Made by a program: the position numbers and the translations under genes. Below the pieces are notes generated by a model. That model was not told the DNA's origin. It saw only the letters and a program-made list of their open reading frames with translations, and did no database searches. DNA of 64,000 nucleotides, taken from positions 868,001 to 932,000 of the forward strand of contig NW_023501037.1 in assembly GCF_014066305.1 (NCBI RefSeq), written 5' to 3'. Source of the DNA: Letharia columbiana. Taxonomy: Eukaryota; Ascomycota; Lecanoromycetes; Lecanorales; Parmeliaceae. Shown one piece after another: positions 34,925-47,404 of the stretch. Numbering within the stretch: the first letter of the stretch is position 1; every line of letters begins with the position of its first letter.

Positions 34925-35735
34925 TTAAAATTATTAATATATATAAAAGAATAAGATAGAGCTAAGCTTAAAAATCTTAAATTTATATATATAGTTAATT
35001 ATAAATTTAGATTTACTACGCTCTTTAATTAAATCGACTAAGTTAGCTTAATAATTCTGTTAAGCTTTCTTATTAAAAATTTATATATAGAAGTTTTATA
35101 CTTTAAAGTACTTAGCCTATAATATATATAGTTTCTTTATAATTCCTTAAATTATAGAGCTCGCTTTACGCTTTCTAACGTTATAAAAATTATAAAGTTT
35201 AACTTACTATTAATAAATTAAATAGATATTTAAATATAATAATTATATTAAACGCGTTTAGAATCGAATAATAATTCTTTTATCTATTTATTTATATAAT
35301 TATTATTCTTTTATTACTCTATTAATTCTATTAATTTCATTAATATAAATATAATTATTCTCGATATTCCTCGCGGAAACGTTACTAAACGCTTTAGATA
35401 TATATATCTCTTTTATTCGTCTCTTAGAGCTTCTATTAACGCGAATTTATTATTACTAGTAATTAAGGCCGTAAGTAAGCTTAATAACTATCTACTACTA
35501 CTTATAAACGCGTTAAAAGACTCTTAAAAAGAAGTCTAAACGAATACGTTCTTCTCTATATACTCCTTTCAAGCTAGTAAAACTAATATTTAAATATTAT
35601 AATTATATTAAACGCGTCCGAAATCGAATAATAATTCTTTCATCTATTTATATAATTATTCTTCTTTTATTATTCTATTAATTCTACTAATTCTATTAAT
35701 TCTATCAATTCCACTAATATAAATATATTTACCCT
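34925..35735 (-). repeat. Family C repeat, copy 3
   Basis: Family C in reverse orientation: the GAATAAGATAGAGCTAAGC module comes first, then GCTCGCTTTACGCTTTCTAA, AAACGCGTTTAGAATCG, GCGTTAAAAGACTC and, at the right, AAACGCGTCCGAAATCG plus a TTAATTCTA run that ends at ACCCTCGATA. It abuts the family B copy that follows. Confidence 0.78.
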
Positions 35736-35737
35736 CG

Positions 35738-36085
35738 ATACCCTCACACTTAGTTAAACAAGAGAAGGATCTACAACAGGCGAATACGGAGAACACTACG
35801 GAGAACATTGCGGAGACAGTCATCAGCAGCAGTGACACAACAGGCCTACTCTCCACGGTCTCACACCAATCCACTCAGCCAGTGCAAGAGAAGTCGCTAC
35901 AGCAGGCGAATGCGGAGAACACTACGGAGAAACCAAGCGGTAACAAGGCCCTCAGCACCAAGAACACGGCTCAGCTCTCCAGGATCCCACGTCATATGCT
36001 CTCCACGATTCCACATCAAACCATCACTCAGCAAGCGGAGAACACCACTGCAACTTGGCCTATCATCCCCACTGTATTAATATAA
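35738..36085 (+). pseudogene. Fragment of the family B (BIR-element) ORF, repeat-rich tail only
   Basis: An open stretch of 115 codons lies in frame with the methionine at 35882 and ends at a TAA at 36083-36085. It is collinear with the tail of the ORF at 50449-51342: both have L-Q-Q-A-N, E-N-T-x-E-K-P-S-G, K-N-T, I-T-Q-Q-A-E-N-T-T-A and W-P-x-I-P-T-V-L-I. L-Q-Q-A-N-x-E-N-T-T-E occurs twice here, so the tail is built of diverged repeats. After the stop, E-E-D-L-L-R-R-S-Q-P continues the homology. The zinc-binding domain is missing, so this is a fragment. Confidence 0.7.
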
Positions 36086-36548
36086 TACATCACTGCAATA
36101 ACGTTATAAGAGGAGGATCTACTGCGACGATCACAGCCAAAGGAGGAACATCGGACGATACATATTTGGACGAATTGAAACCGTCCGATGTCTTACTCTG
36201 ACAGCTATTTCATTATTCGAATGATTTTACTGCGGTAGAAGATAATATGGGATTTACATCACTAATTAATATATTGTCTTCATTTCTTTCCAGTATTTCA
36301 ATACTTCTTACTATAAGGATATAGCCTTTCTCTATTTTTTATAGATAATTATTACGAATTAATTCTTTATACTCGATATACCTTTCTAATTAGACCTTAG
36401 CGCGCCTCTCTCTATATATATATACTTATATATAGATTAAAAACGTATAGTAAGCGATTAGAGTTCGATTTAACTTAGAACTAGAGACTAAAATTCAATT
36501 TAACTTAGAAAAATTCAACTTTATAAATTTAATTCATAAGCCTTTACT
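35738..36548 (+). repeat. Family B copy, partly unmutated
   Basis: From 35,738 to about 36,260 the sequence keeps CpA and TpG and aligns with the BIR-element ORF tail and its 3' part. From 36,260 to the terminus (reverse complement of AGTAAAGGC, ending 36548) it is RIP-mutated. The BIR domain itself is absent. It shows the family B end that replaces the LTR in most copies. Confidence 0.78.
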
Positions 36549-36549
36549 T

Positions 36550-37845
36550 ATTTATTATATTTTTATATTAAATTTTATTTAAAAATAATAAGAATAATTA
36601 TAATAAAATTATATAATATAATATTACGTAGTTAGATAATTTTAATATATTTAAATAATTTAAAAATTTATTAAAAGTTTTTTTAGAAGAGCTATTTAAT
36701 AATTTTAATATATATAATTAAATTAAGTATTTAATTAATTTATTATCTAAGAAGCTATTTAGAAGTAATTTAATTTATAATATATTATATAATAAATTTA
36801 TAATAATTAGAGATTATCTAAATATTATATTTAAAAGAAAATAAATTTAATTTTTAATTAGTTAAATTAGCTCGCTAATATTATTTATTAAAAAATTAAA
36901 TAACTTATTATAATTATATATTAATTATCGAGAATTTAATAAGATAATTATTAAGAATAATTACTCGTTATCGCTATTTTTAAAGATTTTAAAAAGATTT
37001 ATATATATAAAGTACTTTATTAAAATTAATATTTATAATATATATTATCGAATATAAATATAAAAAGAAGATAAGTAAAAAGTTATTTTTTAAACTCGCT
37101 ATAATTAATTTAAGTATTAAATAATATCTTTTAATCTTATAAATACTTTTATAATCTTTTAAATCTATATAAATAAAGTATTTAAATTATATATTAATAT
37201 CTTCTATATAATATATTTAAATAATATATTAATCTATTTTAAAATAGAAGAGTTATATTAAAAGTATATATATAAATATTACGCGTATTATTAAAGTATT
37301 AACTTTATATAAAGTTATTAAAATATACTTTTAATTATAATAAGATTTTTTTTTTAGAGTTCTTAATAAATTAGCGTAGTATTTAAATAAAGTTATTATA
37401 TATTAAAACTATTATTAAATAGCTAGAACTAGAGTTTATTAAGAATATCTTAATTTTTCTAAAATTTATAAACTTTTATTAATAATTTATATAAGGCTTT
37501 TTATAAATAACTACGTTTTTAATAAATCTAATTTAAGAAGCGAAGAAAGATGAGATTAAATTACTCTTCGTATTTAATAAAAAAGTATATAAGACTTTTA
37601 AAATACTTAAGCGAATATTTATTATTATATTTATATTAAAATATTATAATTAAAAAATATTATTTATTATAAAGATTAATACTTTTAATATAGATATAAA
37701 TATTATACTTAATTAATTAAGCGAAAATAGATAATAATATCTTATTACTTTTTTTAGTTATAAATTTAAAAATATTAAATTTTACTAGAATATATATAAT
37801 AAAAAGCTTTATATAATTATATTAGACTTTAAAAATTAAAGATAT
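36550..37845 (+). pseudogene. Ty3/gypsy reverse transcriptase remnant (third element)
   Basis: At 36923 the frame reads N-Y-R-E-F-N-K-I-I-I-K-N (from D-Y-R-x-x-N). Exactly 99 codons later, in the same frame, it reads Y-L-N-N-I-L-I-Y (37214-37237), the mutated Y-L-D-D catalytic box. Then comes L-E-x-E-F-I-K-N-I-L-I-F-L-K-F-I-N-F-Y, the connection region. Spacing equals that in the two other gypsy elements here. No LTR was found. Family B lies directly on the left and a family A module directly on the right. Confidence 0.8.
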
Positions 37846-37849
37846 AAAT

Positions 37850-38288
37850 ATATATTAAAGAATAAAATAGAATTAAGCTTAAAAATCTTAAATTTATATA
37901 TATAGTTAATTATAAATTTAAGTTCGCTACGCTCTTTAATTAAATCGATTAAGTTATCGCGAGTAAATAAATTAGCGTTTATAATTATTAAAAAAATAGA
38001 TATATATTAACTATTAAAAAAATAGATATACGTTATTAATATATAGAATAACTTTTTCTTTTTCTATTAAAATCTTAAGATTTTTTTAAAATTATAGAAC
38101 GAATTATAAGCTTTTAGAAAAAAAAGAATTTCTAAATTTAGTCTCATAATTATTAAAGCGTAAGGAATTTAAATATCGCTTATTATATTCGCTCGATAGC
38201 CGAATAGCTCTAATTAGATTTATATTTTTTTAATTTTAAAATAACTTTTTTATTTTCTATTAAAGTTTTAAGATTCTTTTTTTAAATA
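37850..38288 (-). repeat. Family A repeat, copy 5, left part (split by a gypsy element)
   Basis: The family A sequence runs normally to TTTTTTTTAAATA and then stops at the LTR start. It resumes at 45411 with AAATTATAGAATAATATAG and ends at about 45583. The split is strong evidence for the exact insertion site of the retrotransposon. Confidence 0.82.
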
Positions 38289-38562
38289 TGTTAGGCCTAA
38301 TGCGTTATGGGCCTTGGCGCTGCTTGCGCTAAGGCCCCGATATCGCATGTGCTACGTTAGGGTCCCTTTTAGGGTCCAGTTTCAATGACGTATCCCGTAT
38401 ACCTAGGGGCTTGGCGGACATAGGTCTACTTCGTATGCCCCGGAGTTTTGATATTCTTTAGAGATTAGTTCTACTATTAAATATACTATTAAATCTTATA
38501 ACGATATTATATTTTTTATAGTTTATACCCGCTAGTTAATCGCTAATAAATTATACTCTTAT
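38289..38562 (+). repeat. 5' LTR of the gypsy chromovirus
   Basis: It begins TGTTAGGCC and ends ...CTCTTATA (the family end would be CA). The first 180 bases keep TpG and CpA (CTTGGCGCTGCTTGCGC), while the last 100 are RIP-mutated. Confidence 0.9.
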
Positions 38563-38703
38563 AATTTTAATCTCTCTACTTTTTAAAGAAAAAGGCCTAT
38601 TATTATTACGATATCGGATTTACCTCTAAATCGTATAATAAAAAATAAAGGTGATATTGAAAGCCGCTATAGCGTCGATAATGAGTTCGAGAATTTCTTA
38701 TTA

Positions 38704-39720
38704 ATGGAAGATCTTACTGTGAAAGAATGTCTTATAGTCGCTAAAGCTGAAAATTGTTATCTAAAATAAGAATAAGAATTAGCTACGTTAAAGGCCTGTA
38801 ATTACGAGCTTTATAATATTAGCTTATTATCTATAGCTAGCGAAGGCCCACCTACGCCGGTTATTATTACGCCTTTAGCGAATATATTAATTAAGGCGAA
38901 AATACTTCGCTTTAAAAGAATACGTTCTTATAAGAGTGTTAGTGAGAGAGAGTATCTACGCTAGTTTTATAAAGTCGAAATTAAGTTTCTTATAAGTTTT
39001 AAGTATTTTATTACTAACTAATTAAGAATTATCTATTATATACAATTTTTAGAAGATAATTTTAATATCTAATAATATAAATACTACTAAGCCTATAGTC
39101 TGAGGGGTACGATTTTCGAATTCTTTAAGTAGTTTCTACTTAATTTAGTGGCGGATTTAGTAAACCGCTATCTCCTTATCTATGAAAAGTGAGAGAAGAT
39201 TAAATAACGCTTCGATTAGAAGATATCTATTTTTAAGACTTACTTAAAGGAGTTAGAGACCTATATAACCTTATTTTTTAAGAAATATTAAACTAATTTC
39301 TTCTTAGCTAAGCTTAGATTAGAGCTTAAGAATAAGATTCTAAATATTAATAATATATCGAAATAACGGGAAGAAATTCTTATCTAGGCTATTATATAGA
39401 AAAAGATTTTAAAACGCGTACGCTTCGGCGGCGGTTCTTATTCGAAGTCTTTAAGGGGGTCCGCTAAGGATAAGCTTCTAGAGAATCGAATTTCGAAGTC
39501 TAAATCGACTTTAAACGGTAGCGTTTACGTAGCGCGTATCTAAGACGATAGCGTAAAGCGTAAAGTCGAATCCTTTAACCCTAATTATAAGAAGGATAGT
39601 TATTTTTATTGTAAAAAATAGAGTTATTAGATATCTAAGTATCTAGACCTCGATAAATCGCCTATAGCTTATATCGGCGTAGTATTAATAAAAAAAGATT
39701 CAACCTCGTAACCGCCTTAG
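38704..39720 (+). pseudogene. gag-like ORF with CCHC zinc knuckle, RIP-mutated
   Basis: One frame from the ATG at 38704 reads through about 330 codons, broken only by TAA/TAG stops of the kind made from CAA, CAG or TGG. Near 39,290 comes F-F-L-A-K-L-R-L-E-L-K. At 39601-39650, in frame, is the nucleic-acid-binding knuckle in mutated form: Y-x2-C-x4-Y-x4-Y for C-x2-C-x4-H-x4-C. It would be the structural protein that packages element RNA. The pol frame that follows is offset from this one, so pol needs a frameshift or an overlap. Confidence 0.78.
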
Positions 39721-39739
39721 AAGCGAGGTAAGAACGATA

Positions 39740-42700
39740 ATTAATAGAGGTAATTTCTTCTATTCTTATAAAGGGGTAAATAAAGCTTTAAAGTAAATAG
39801 AGGTAACTCGTTACTCTACTCGACACTAGAGCGTATATTAATTTAATTTCATAAAAGTTCGTAGTTTAATAGAACTTAAAATCTTACGACGCTATCTTAT
39901 CGTAATCGAAAGCGCTAAGCAGCTAAAGTATATATTACTATAACGCGTATTAGCTGAATTATTAGTTAGTAAATAGCTGGAATTAGAATAGAAAGTATAA
40001 TATACTCTTTTATATCGTTAATTAAAAAGGTCTTAATATTATATTAGATATACCCGAGCTAAGTTAATTATAAGTATTACTAAACTCAGCGATGGAGTAA
40101 TAATAATTTAAAGTTAACGCTGGTAAATTATAGATTGAAGAATCGATTAAGTTTATTCGAATTATCGAATAAAAGTTAAATATATTCGTAATCGTATACG
40201 CTGCGATAGCGCGTAGCGAATCAAAAAACGAGTGTAATCTAGAGCTTTCTTAGAAGTTATTAAAGTTTAACGACGTTTTTTTTAACGAAAAAGTAGGGAT
40301 CTTACTTGCGCTTAAGTAGAGAGATTATATTATTAAGATTAAGAGCGGTAAGAAGTCGTTATATAATTTCTTATATAATCTATCTTAAACGGAGTTAGCG
40401 GAGCTACGGTATTATTTAAAGGACTCCCTTTAGAAAGATTAGATCTATTATTCGACTTCCTTAGTTAAAACACTAATCCTTTTCATTTCTAAAAAGGATA
40501 AGGGACTTTATCTTTATGTTGATTATCGAGGCCTAAACGCGATAATTGTTAAAAATCGATACCCGCTACCTCTAATTATCGAGACTTTAAATTGCTTATA
40601 TGGGGCTAAAGTCTTTACGAAGCTAGATCTTAAGAATACTTATTATTAAATTCGAATTAAAGAAGACGATAAGTGGAAAATAGCGTTTCGTAGTTATTAT
40701 AACTACTTCGAATATTTAATTATATCTTTTAAACTTATTAATATATCGATAACTTTTTAAGCGTATATTAATAGAGCTCTTACGGGTCTAATAAATATAA
40801 CGTATATAATATATTTAAATAATATTTTAATTTATAGTGCTAATTTAGCGGAGTATTAGTAGTACGTTAAGTAAGTACTTAAGCGTTTACGCTAGTTTTA
40901 ATTATATACTAATTTAAAGAAGTATTAATTCTATATCGAGCGGGTTAAGTTTCTAGAGTTTATCGTATTTATTAAAGATATTATAATAAATTAGAAATAT
41001 ATCGCTATTATTAAGAAGTGGCTAAAACTAAAAAGTTATTAAGATATATAAGTCTTTTTAGGCTTTGCTAATTTCTATCGATAATTTATCTATGACTATT
41101 CTAATATAATAGTATTACTTACTAACTTGCTTAAAGATAGTAAGAATAATAAGAAACCTAGGTCGTTAGAGTGAATAGATAACGCTGAGTAGGCGTTTTA
41201 ATAGCTTCGAAATACTTTTATAACCGCGTTATTTCTATATTATTACGATCTAAATTTGAAGTTACGTCTTAAAATTAACGCTTTTAACTTCGATATAAGA
41301 ATTATACTTTTATAATCGAATAAGAATAGCTATTAACGACTAGTAATATTCTAGTCTAGGAAAATAATTTCTACGAAGTAAAACTACGAGATTTATAATT
41401 AAGAGTTATTCGTTATTGTAGCGTTTATAAAGTAATAGCGTTATTATCTAAAAGGTAATACGTTTTATATTAAGATTTTAACGAATTATAATAATCTTAA
41501 GAGCTTTATAAAGTAGAAGAAATTAAATTTTAGATAAGCTCGTTAGGCGCTAAAGTTAGTTATTTATAACTTTAAGATTTTTTATTAAGTAGATAAATTA
41601 AACCCTATCGACTCGCTATTATAGCGCCTCGATTATAAGAGAATTTCGCTATTAAATATTAAACTTTTATTGATATTATAGAATAAATTTATACTTTAAA
41701 CTAGTGGCGAGTAGTTATAAAGGGGTAAGAAGCTTATAGCGGCCATAGCGCCTATATTTCGTATTATCGGCGTTTAGATAATTATTTCTAGAAGAAAGCC
41801 TAAGATCGTATAAGAGACTATTTATAACGTATTTTAAAGATTAATAAAAATATTAATTCGAGACCTATAAGCCTATAATAATTAAGTAAGCTCTTTTCGA
41901 ATTAATATTAATAAGCTAGCGGTTAAGCGTCGCGTACGTAGTTAAGTATAGGTCTTAGACTTTAAAGAACTATTAAGATATAATAATCGCCTTTATATCC
42001 CTAGAAATAAGGCCTTAAGAGAAGAGCTTATTAGCAAATATTATAATAATCCGTTATTAAAACACTTTAACACTACGAAGACGTATAAGCTACTTATTTA
42101 TAAATATTATTAAGACGAAAGTCTAAAGTAAGTTATCGACTATATTAAGATATATAACGTTTATTAGCGGATTAAAGCTTCGCGACATCGCCTATATAGC
42201 GAATTAAGCTCGCTTTCTATCGCTATTAAGTTATAAAAGAAAATTTCTATAGACTTTATTATTGGCTTATTAGCGAGTAAGTATAAGAGTATCATCTATA
42301 ATACTATTCTAGTTATAGTAAATCGATTTATAAAAATAATAAGATATATTTCTATATCTATTACGATCGATGCCGCTTAGCTAATAAAAGTATTTTATTT
42401 CGAAATAGTATATCGCTATAGTATATTAAATGGTATTATTAATAATAGAGGCTCTATATTTATTAATAGCTTCTAGTTCGCTATTTACTTTTATTTCAAA
42501 ATTAAGCGGCGCTTAAGTATCGCCTTTCACCTATAAATCGACGAGTAGATTAAGCGGTAAAACTAGGTGCTAAAATATTTCTTACGCGTATTCGCTAACG
42601 ATAAGTAAAACGTTTAAGCGAAATAACTATTAATAATAGAGTTCGCTTATATAAATAGTTAATATTCCTTTATTAAAACGATATTATTTTTTCTAATATA

Positions 42701-43385
42701 CGGATATTATTCTAAAATTTGTTAGAAGATCGAGAACGACTTCGTCGAGGGGGAGATATTCGCTATAAATAATAAAATAAAGAAGTTATAAGTATTAAGG
42801 GATAAGATAGTAGAGTATCTTCGTAGCGCGGTTATGGCTTAATTTAAGTATTATAATAAAATATATTAATTTTAAAGCTATAAGGTAGGCGATTTGATAA
42901 TATTAGCGATTAAGAACTTAAAGTAAAAACGTCTAAGTAAGAAGTTATCTTATAAATTTATAGGATTATTTTAGATTATAGATAAGGTAGAGGCGTAGAC
43001 GTATCGCCTACTTTTATTCTTAATATATAAAATCTATAATATCTTTTATATATCGTTATTTAAGTTTTATTATCTTCGCGATTGCGATAACGCAGCGGAA
43101 GCCTTTATATAAACTCTCGATTTTATTAATAACGATAAGCTTTAGAAGGTTGAAGAAATTATTAATAAGATTAAGTATAAGAAAGGCGTTTAGTATAAAG
43201 TTAAATAAACTAATTAGGGCGAAGAGTATAATTAATAATTATTAGATAACGAATTTACTGATATTAGCGAGCTAATTTAAGTCTATAAGTAGGCGGGTAG
43301 TAAGCGAAAGTACTAAGTAATAAATAATGAGTCTCTTATTATTAAAGAGCTTGATTAATTATATGAATTAACGGCGAGTAAGTAA
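39740..43385 (+). pseudogene. pol polyprotein: protease, RT, RNase H, integrase, chromodomain
   Basis: Five landmarks share one reading frame, so no indel has shifted it over 3.4 kb. They are: protease L-L-D-T-R-A at 39816-39833 (mutated D-T-G-A); reverse transcriptase V-D-Y-R-G-L-N at 40518 and Y-L-N-N-I-L-I-Y-S at 40812 (mutated Y-L-D-D); integrase D-F-I-I-G-L at 42252 with a downstream D-A-A, N-R-G-S and F-H-L block; and a C-terminal chromodomain from 43134 (K-V-E-E-I-I, Y-K-V-K, G-E-E-Y-N). The chromodomain identifies a chromovirus, whose integrase is thought to read histone marks. All defects noticed are RIP-type stops and substitutions. Confidence 0.88.
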
Positions 43386-43389
43386 AGGC

Positions 43390-45135
43390 GATGAAATTAG
43401 ATATAATTATTGATTAGGTTAGATATTTTTCTAGATAATACTTATACTACGCGCGTACTCCTCTATACTTATTACTATTAAGATGTAGGTTAATAAAATA
43501 ATTATATTATTTAGCTATCTACTAAACTCTACTATAAAGAAAGTTTATCGTATTAAGATATATGCTATTAATATAGACGTATTTTTACTTAAGATAGCTA
43601 TTAAAGAATTATCTAAGGATTTCACGCTAGCGCTATTACTAAAAAAAGGTTGCTATTTAAGTATCTTTCGCTATCTTAGCGTTAGATCTCGAGTTAAATT
43701 TATTAATCTAGTTCTCTAATAAGAAGATAATTAAAGTATAATCTTCGTATTAATACCTATCGATGTTCGTTATATATCGACGAAGGCTCTTAAGCTCCTC
43801 CTTTAGTAACTTATTTATTCCCTTCAATTTCTTTATACGCTTATATATTATTACGAGCTAGTCTTAAAGATCTATAATTATAGTAGAAGTAATCGAAGCC
43901 GTCGCTATCGTATACTTCTATAACTTGCGTTATTAGATGATCTTCTTATCGAGCTTAGTCTATCGACGAGATAGCTTTTAAGACTATTTAGCGCGGCGAT
44001 GGCGTTGTATTAATTTTCTTATCTACGTCTAAAGATATAAGAGGATTTTAATATAGCGATTAATATCGCGCCTTTTGACCTTACAGTTATTATAAAAAGG
44101 AGACTTACCTCGAATATATAAATCATCGCCTCGATAAAAGCAAGTTCTATATGATAAACTAGATATTAGGACTTATTAGTAGTTACGTATGCGGAGCGAT
44201 AATAATAGAAATAGTTAAGGGTTAGTAGTCGCGTCTGTGAGGCGACTATATACTTACTGTTGAAGTTGTTATTATTGTTAAAAAAGGATACTGCAAAATT
44301 GTTAGTCTGCGTATCGACGCGATTGATGATAATAAGATACTTATAATAAAGAGAAGCAGACTATTAATATAATAAGATATACTACACTTACATTAGTATT
44401 AATATCGACGTTATAACGTTAAAGTAAGCACTTATAAGAGAGGCGTTAGAAGTTACAAAGAATAAAAATAAATAATTTAAAAGGGGTTTTTATATCCTCT
44501 ATCGTAGCGCTATTACTAGCGAATAGCATCTAATAACGTAGATAGTAGCGACGCGGTAATGTTTTACTACTATCTACTAAGCCGTATCGCCTAGCTATCG
44601 TTATTGTTTCTACTATTATTAATTAATAATCGAGGATATTGTCGCGGACGCGTCGCTTTATCGATTACTCCCTTCGAATTTCTATAATAAAGGTTATTAT
44701 TACGTTATTTCGCTATAAACGTAATATATTATAGAAACGACGTTACTTATAGAGAAACTCTTCTCCCTTCTTTTACTTATTAAGTTTTCGAGGTTTTGTT
44801 ATAAGTTTCTAAATCTAATATTATTCGCTATAGGGGTTATTAACTAGCGCTATAGAAACGCCGATGCTAAGCGCGTTAACTTACTATAAATTACTATTAA
44901 TTAGCACTATAAAAGCGATGTTATTCTCGAAGATAGTATTAATATTATTATACAATATATTAGTAACGCGTCTACGACGCGTAAGGGTTAGTTCTATCGC
45001 GTTATTAAAACGATATTATAACTTTAATAGATTAACTCTTTTCTCTTATTTCTCTATTAGAGTTTAAAGGTTTTTTAATAAATGTTCTATTTTTACTTAG
45101 GCGCCTAAGGACTAAGGTCTAGAAGAAGAGATAAT
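43390..45135. other. 3' region of the gypsy element, unidentified
   Basis: 1.7 kb lies between the chromodomain and the 3' LTR, richer in GC than the flanks. On the minus strand, about 43,767-43,846, a frame reads L-K-G-I-N-K-L-L-K-E-E-L-K-S-L-R, a short heptad-like stretch. A 67-codon plus-strand frame at 44864 is hydrophobic by composition but has no support. The region just before the LTR is AGAAGAAGAGATAA, a plausible polypurine tract. Confidence 0.5.
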
Positions 45136-45410
45136 TATTAGACTTAATACGTTATAGGCCTTAACGCTGCTTACGTCAAGGCGTTAACATCGTATATTCT
45201 ACGTTAAGGTCTCTTTTAGAATTTAATTTCAATAACGTATTCTATATACTTAGGGGCTTGGCGGATATAGGTCTACTTCGTATACCTCGAAGTTTTGATA
45301 TTTCTTAGAGATTAGTTCTACTATTAAATATACTATTAAATCTTATAACGATATTACGTCTTTTATAGCCTATGCCCGCTAGCTAACTATTAGTAAACTA
45401 CGCCCTTATA
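45136..45410 (+). repeat. 3' LTR of the gypsy chromovirus
   Basis: Direct repeat of 38289-38562, beginning TATTAGACTTAATACG and ending CGCCCTTATA. It is more RIP-mutated at its start and less at its end than the 5' LTR, so between them both copies show the original sequence. Confidence 0.9.
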
Positions 45411-45583
45411 AAATTATAGAATAATATATAGACTTTTAGATAAAAAAAGAATTACTAAATTAAGTCTTATAGATATTTAAAAGTAACGATTTTAAATATC
45501 GTCTATTAAAAGTTCGCTTATCAAATTTACTCGATAGCTCTAATTAAAAAAAAAATTATAAATTTAATTTATAAATCTTTACT
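45411..45583 (-). repeat. Family A repeat, copy 5, right part
   Basis: Continuation of the family A copy that stops at 38288: AAATTATAGAATAATATAGAC, TCGATAGCTCTAATTAAAAA, then the reverse complement of AGTAAAGATTTATAAATT. Confidence 0.8.
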
Positions 45584-47400
45584 CGTTACTTATAAAATAA
45601 TAAGTACTCTATTTATATAATTTTAGATTATAATAATTTATATTATTTTATAATAATAAAAGAGTTTAATATAAAGTAAATTCGCTAGATTAAGAAATTA
45701 ATTATATTTAACTTTATAATTAAATATTATAAGAGAAAATTTAACTTTATAAATATATTATTAAGAAGATCTAATATTATTAAATTAAATAATAATAAGA
45801 ATAATAATAAGAATACTTTATTTATTTTATAAAATAAGCTTTATAATTAGAAATATTAATTTAATCTATAAAAATATAATAGCGTATCTATTATAATTAA
45901 ACTTATAGCGTTAATAAAGTAATTAAATAATATTATTATTATAAATATTTAAATTATTAATTTAAATAAGAGAGTATTTAATAGATAAATATATATTCTA
46001 AATATTATAATATTATTTTAATTTCTAATTTATTAGATTTTAAAGTTAAAGAGATTTTATTTAAAGTTATAAAAATTAATAATAATATAATTATTTAAAT
46101 TATAATATAAAAATACTTTTATTATAAATAAGAAGTAATATTAAAAATATATTATTAAATAGAATAAGCTTTTAAAATAAAGAGTTAAAGAGAATAGACT
46201 ATTACGTTATAATCTCGTAATCTATATATTTAATAAATTTATTATAAAAAAAGATATTTTTTATATAAATTTTAATAATTTTAATATTATATACTTTATT
46301 TATAAGTATATTAAAAAAATTAGATTTAAAGATTATTAAATAAATATAATAAGCGATATAATAGAGTATATTCATATTTATCTTAATTATTAGAGAACGA
46401 GTAAAGGTTTATAAATTAAATTTATAATTATTTTTTTAATTAGAACTATCGAGTAAATTTAATAAGCGATCTTTAATAAGCGAACTTTAATAAGCGATAT
46501 TTGAATTTCTTACGCTTTAATAATTATAAGATAAATTTTTAAAATTCTTAAAAATTCGAAAAGCGTAAATAGCGCTTTAAAATAAAAAAAATAAATTTAA
46601 TTTTAATAGAAAATAAAAAAGTTATTACTATTATAAATGATATTATTAGAAAAGAAGCTTAAGAGTTTTAAGTAAGAGAACTCTAAATTACTTAATTTAT
46701 ATATATCTAATATACGTCTAACGTATATCTAATATACGCTTAGCGAAGGCTTAACGAAGTCTTATCGAATAAGCTTAAGTAAGCGATTCCTCTCGAGTTT
46801 TCTTTATTTTCTTAAGAATTAATTTTACTATTAGATTAATATATAAATATATTTATTTTTCTAATTTTATATTACTATATAACTTTAAAACTCTTTAAAT
46901 TTAATAATGTTAATTCTTCTACTCTTTTTAGAGTTAGCGAATTAAAATATTATTATAATACGAGTAAAGGTCTATAAATTAAATTTATAATTATTTTTTT
47001 AATTAGAACTATCGAGTAAGTAGATAAGCGATCTTTAGTAAGCGAACTTTAGTGAGCGATATTTAAATTCCTTGCGCTTTAATAATTATAAGACTAAATT
47101 TAAAAATTCTTAAAAATTCGAAAAGCATAAATAGCGTTTTAAAATTTAAAAAAAAAATCTTAAAATTTTAATAGAAAATAAAAAAGTAATTCTATATGTT
47201 AATAATATATATCTATTTTTTTAATAAGAAAGGCGTAGAAGAGCGAGATTTTAATAATTATAAATATTAATTTATTTATTCGCGATAAGTTAGTCGATCT
47301 AATTAAAGACGATAGCGAACTCGAATTAATAATTAGCTATATATATAAATTTAAGATTTTTAAGCTTAATTTCATCTTATACTTTTATATATACTAATAA
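45584..47400. repeat. AT-rich DNA with two family A copies
   Basis: From 45,584 to 46,399 nothing is recognised. At 46,400-46,620 there is a truncated family A copy starting AGTAAAGGTTTATAAATT. At 46,621-46,962 is AT-rich DNA containing a direct repeat of TCTAATATACG / TCTAACGTATA. At 46,963-47,400 is a full family A copy ending in the CTTATACTTTTATATATACTAATA module. Confidence 0.65.
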
Positions 47401-47404
47401 TTAA

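Larger units (their letters stand above)
38289..45410 (+). mobile_element. Ty3/gypsy chromovirus, full length, RIP-mutated
   Basis: A 7.1-kb LTR retrotransposon with LTRs at 38289-38562 and 45136-45410 (about 275 bp each). It begins TGTTAGGCCTAATGCG; the right copy reads TATTAGACTTAATACG, the RIP-altered form. It sits inside a family A repeat, with an AAAT-type duplication at the junctions. Order inside: gag with zinc knuckle, protease, reverse transcriptase, RNase H region, integrase, chromodomain, then 1.7 kb without a recognised gene. The left LTR is much less mutated than the right. Many stops make it non-functional. Confidence 0.93.

Noticed and set aside
44864..45067. 67-codon hydrophobic plus-strand frame in the gypsy 3' region
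   Set aside because: AT-rich composition gives hydrophobic codons by default; no motif, and it lies close to the LTR in a RIP-mutated element.
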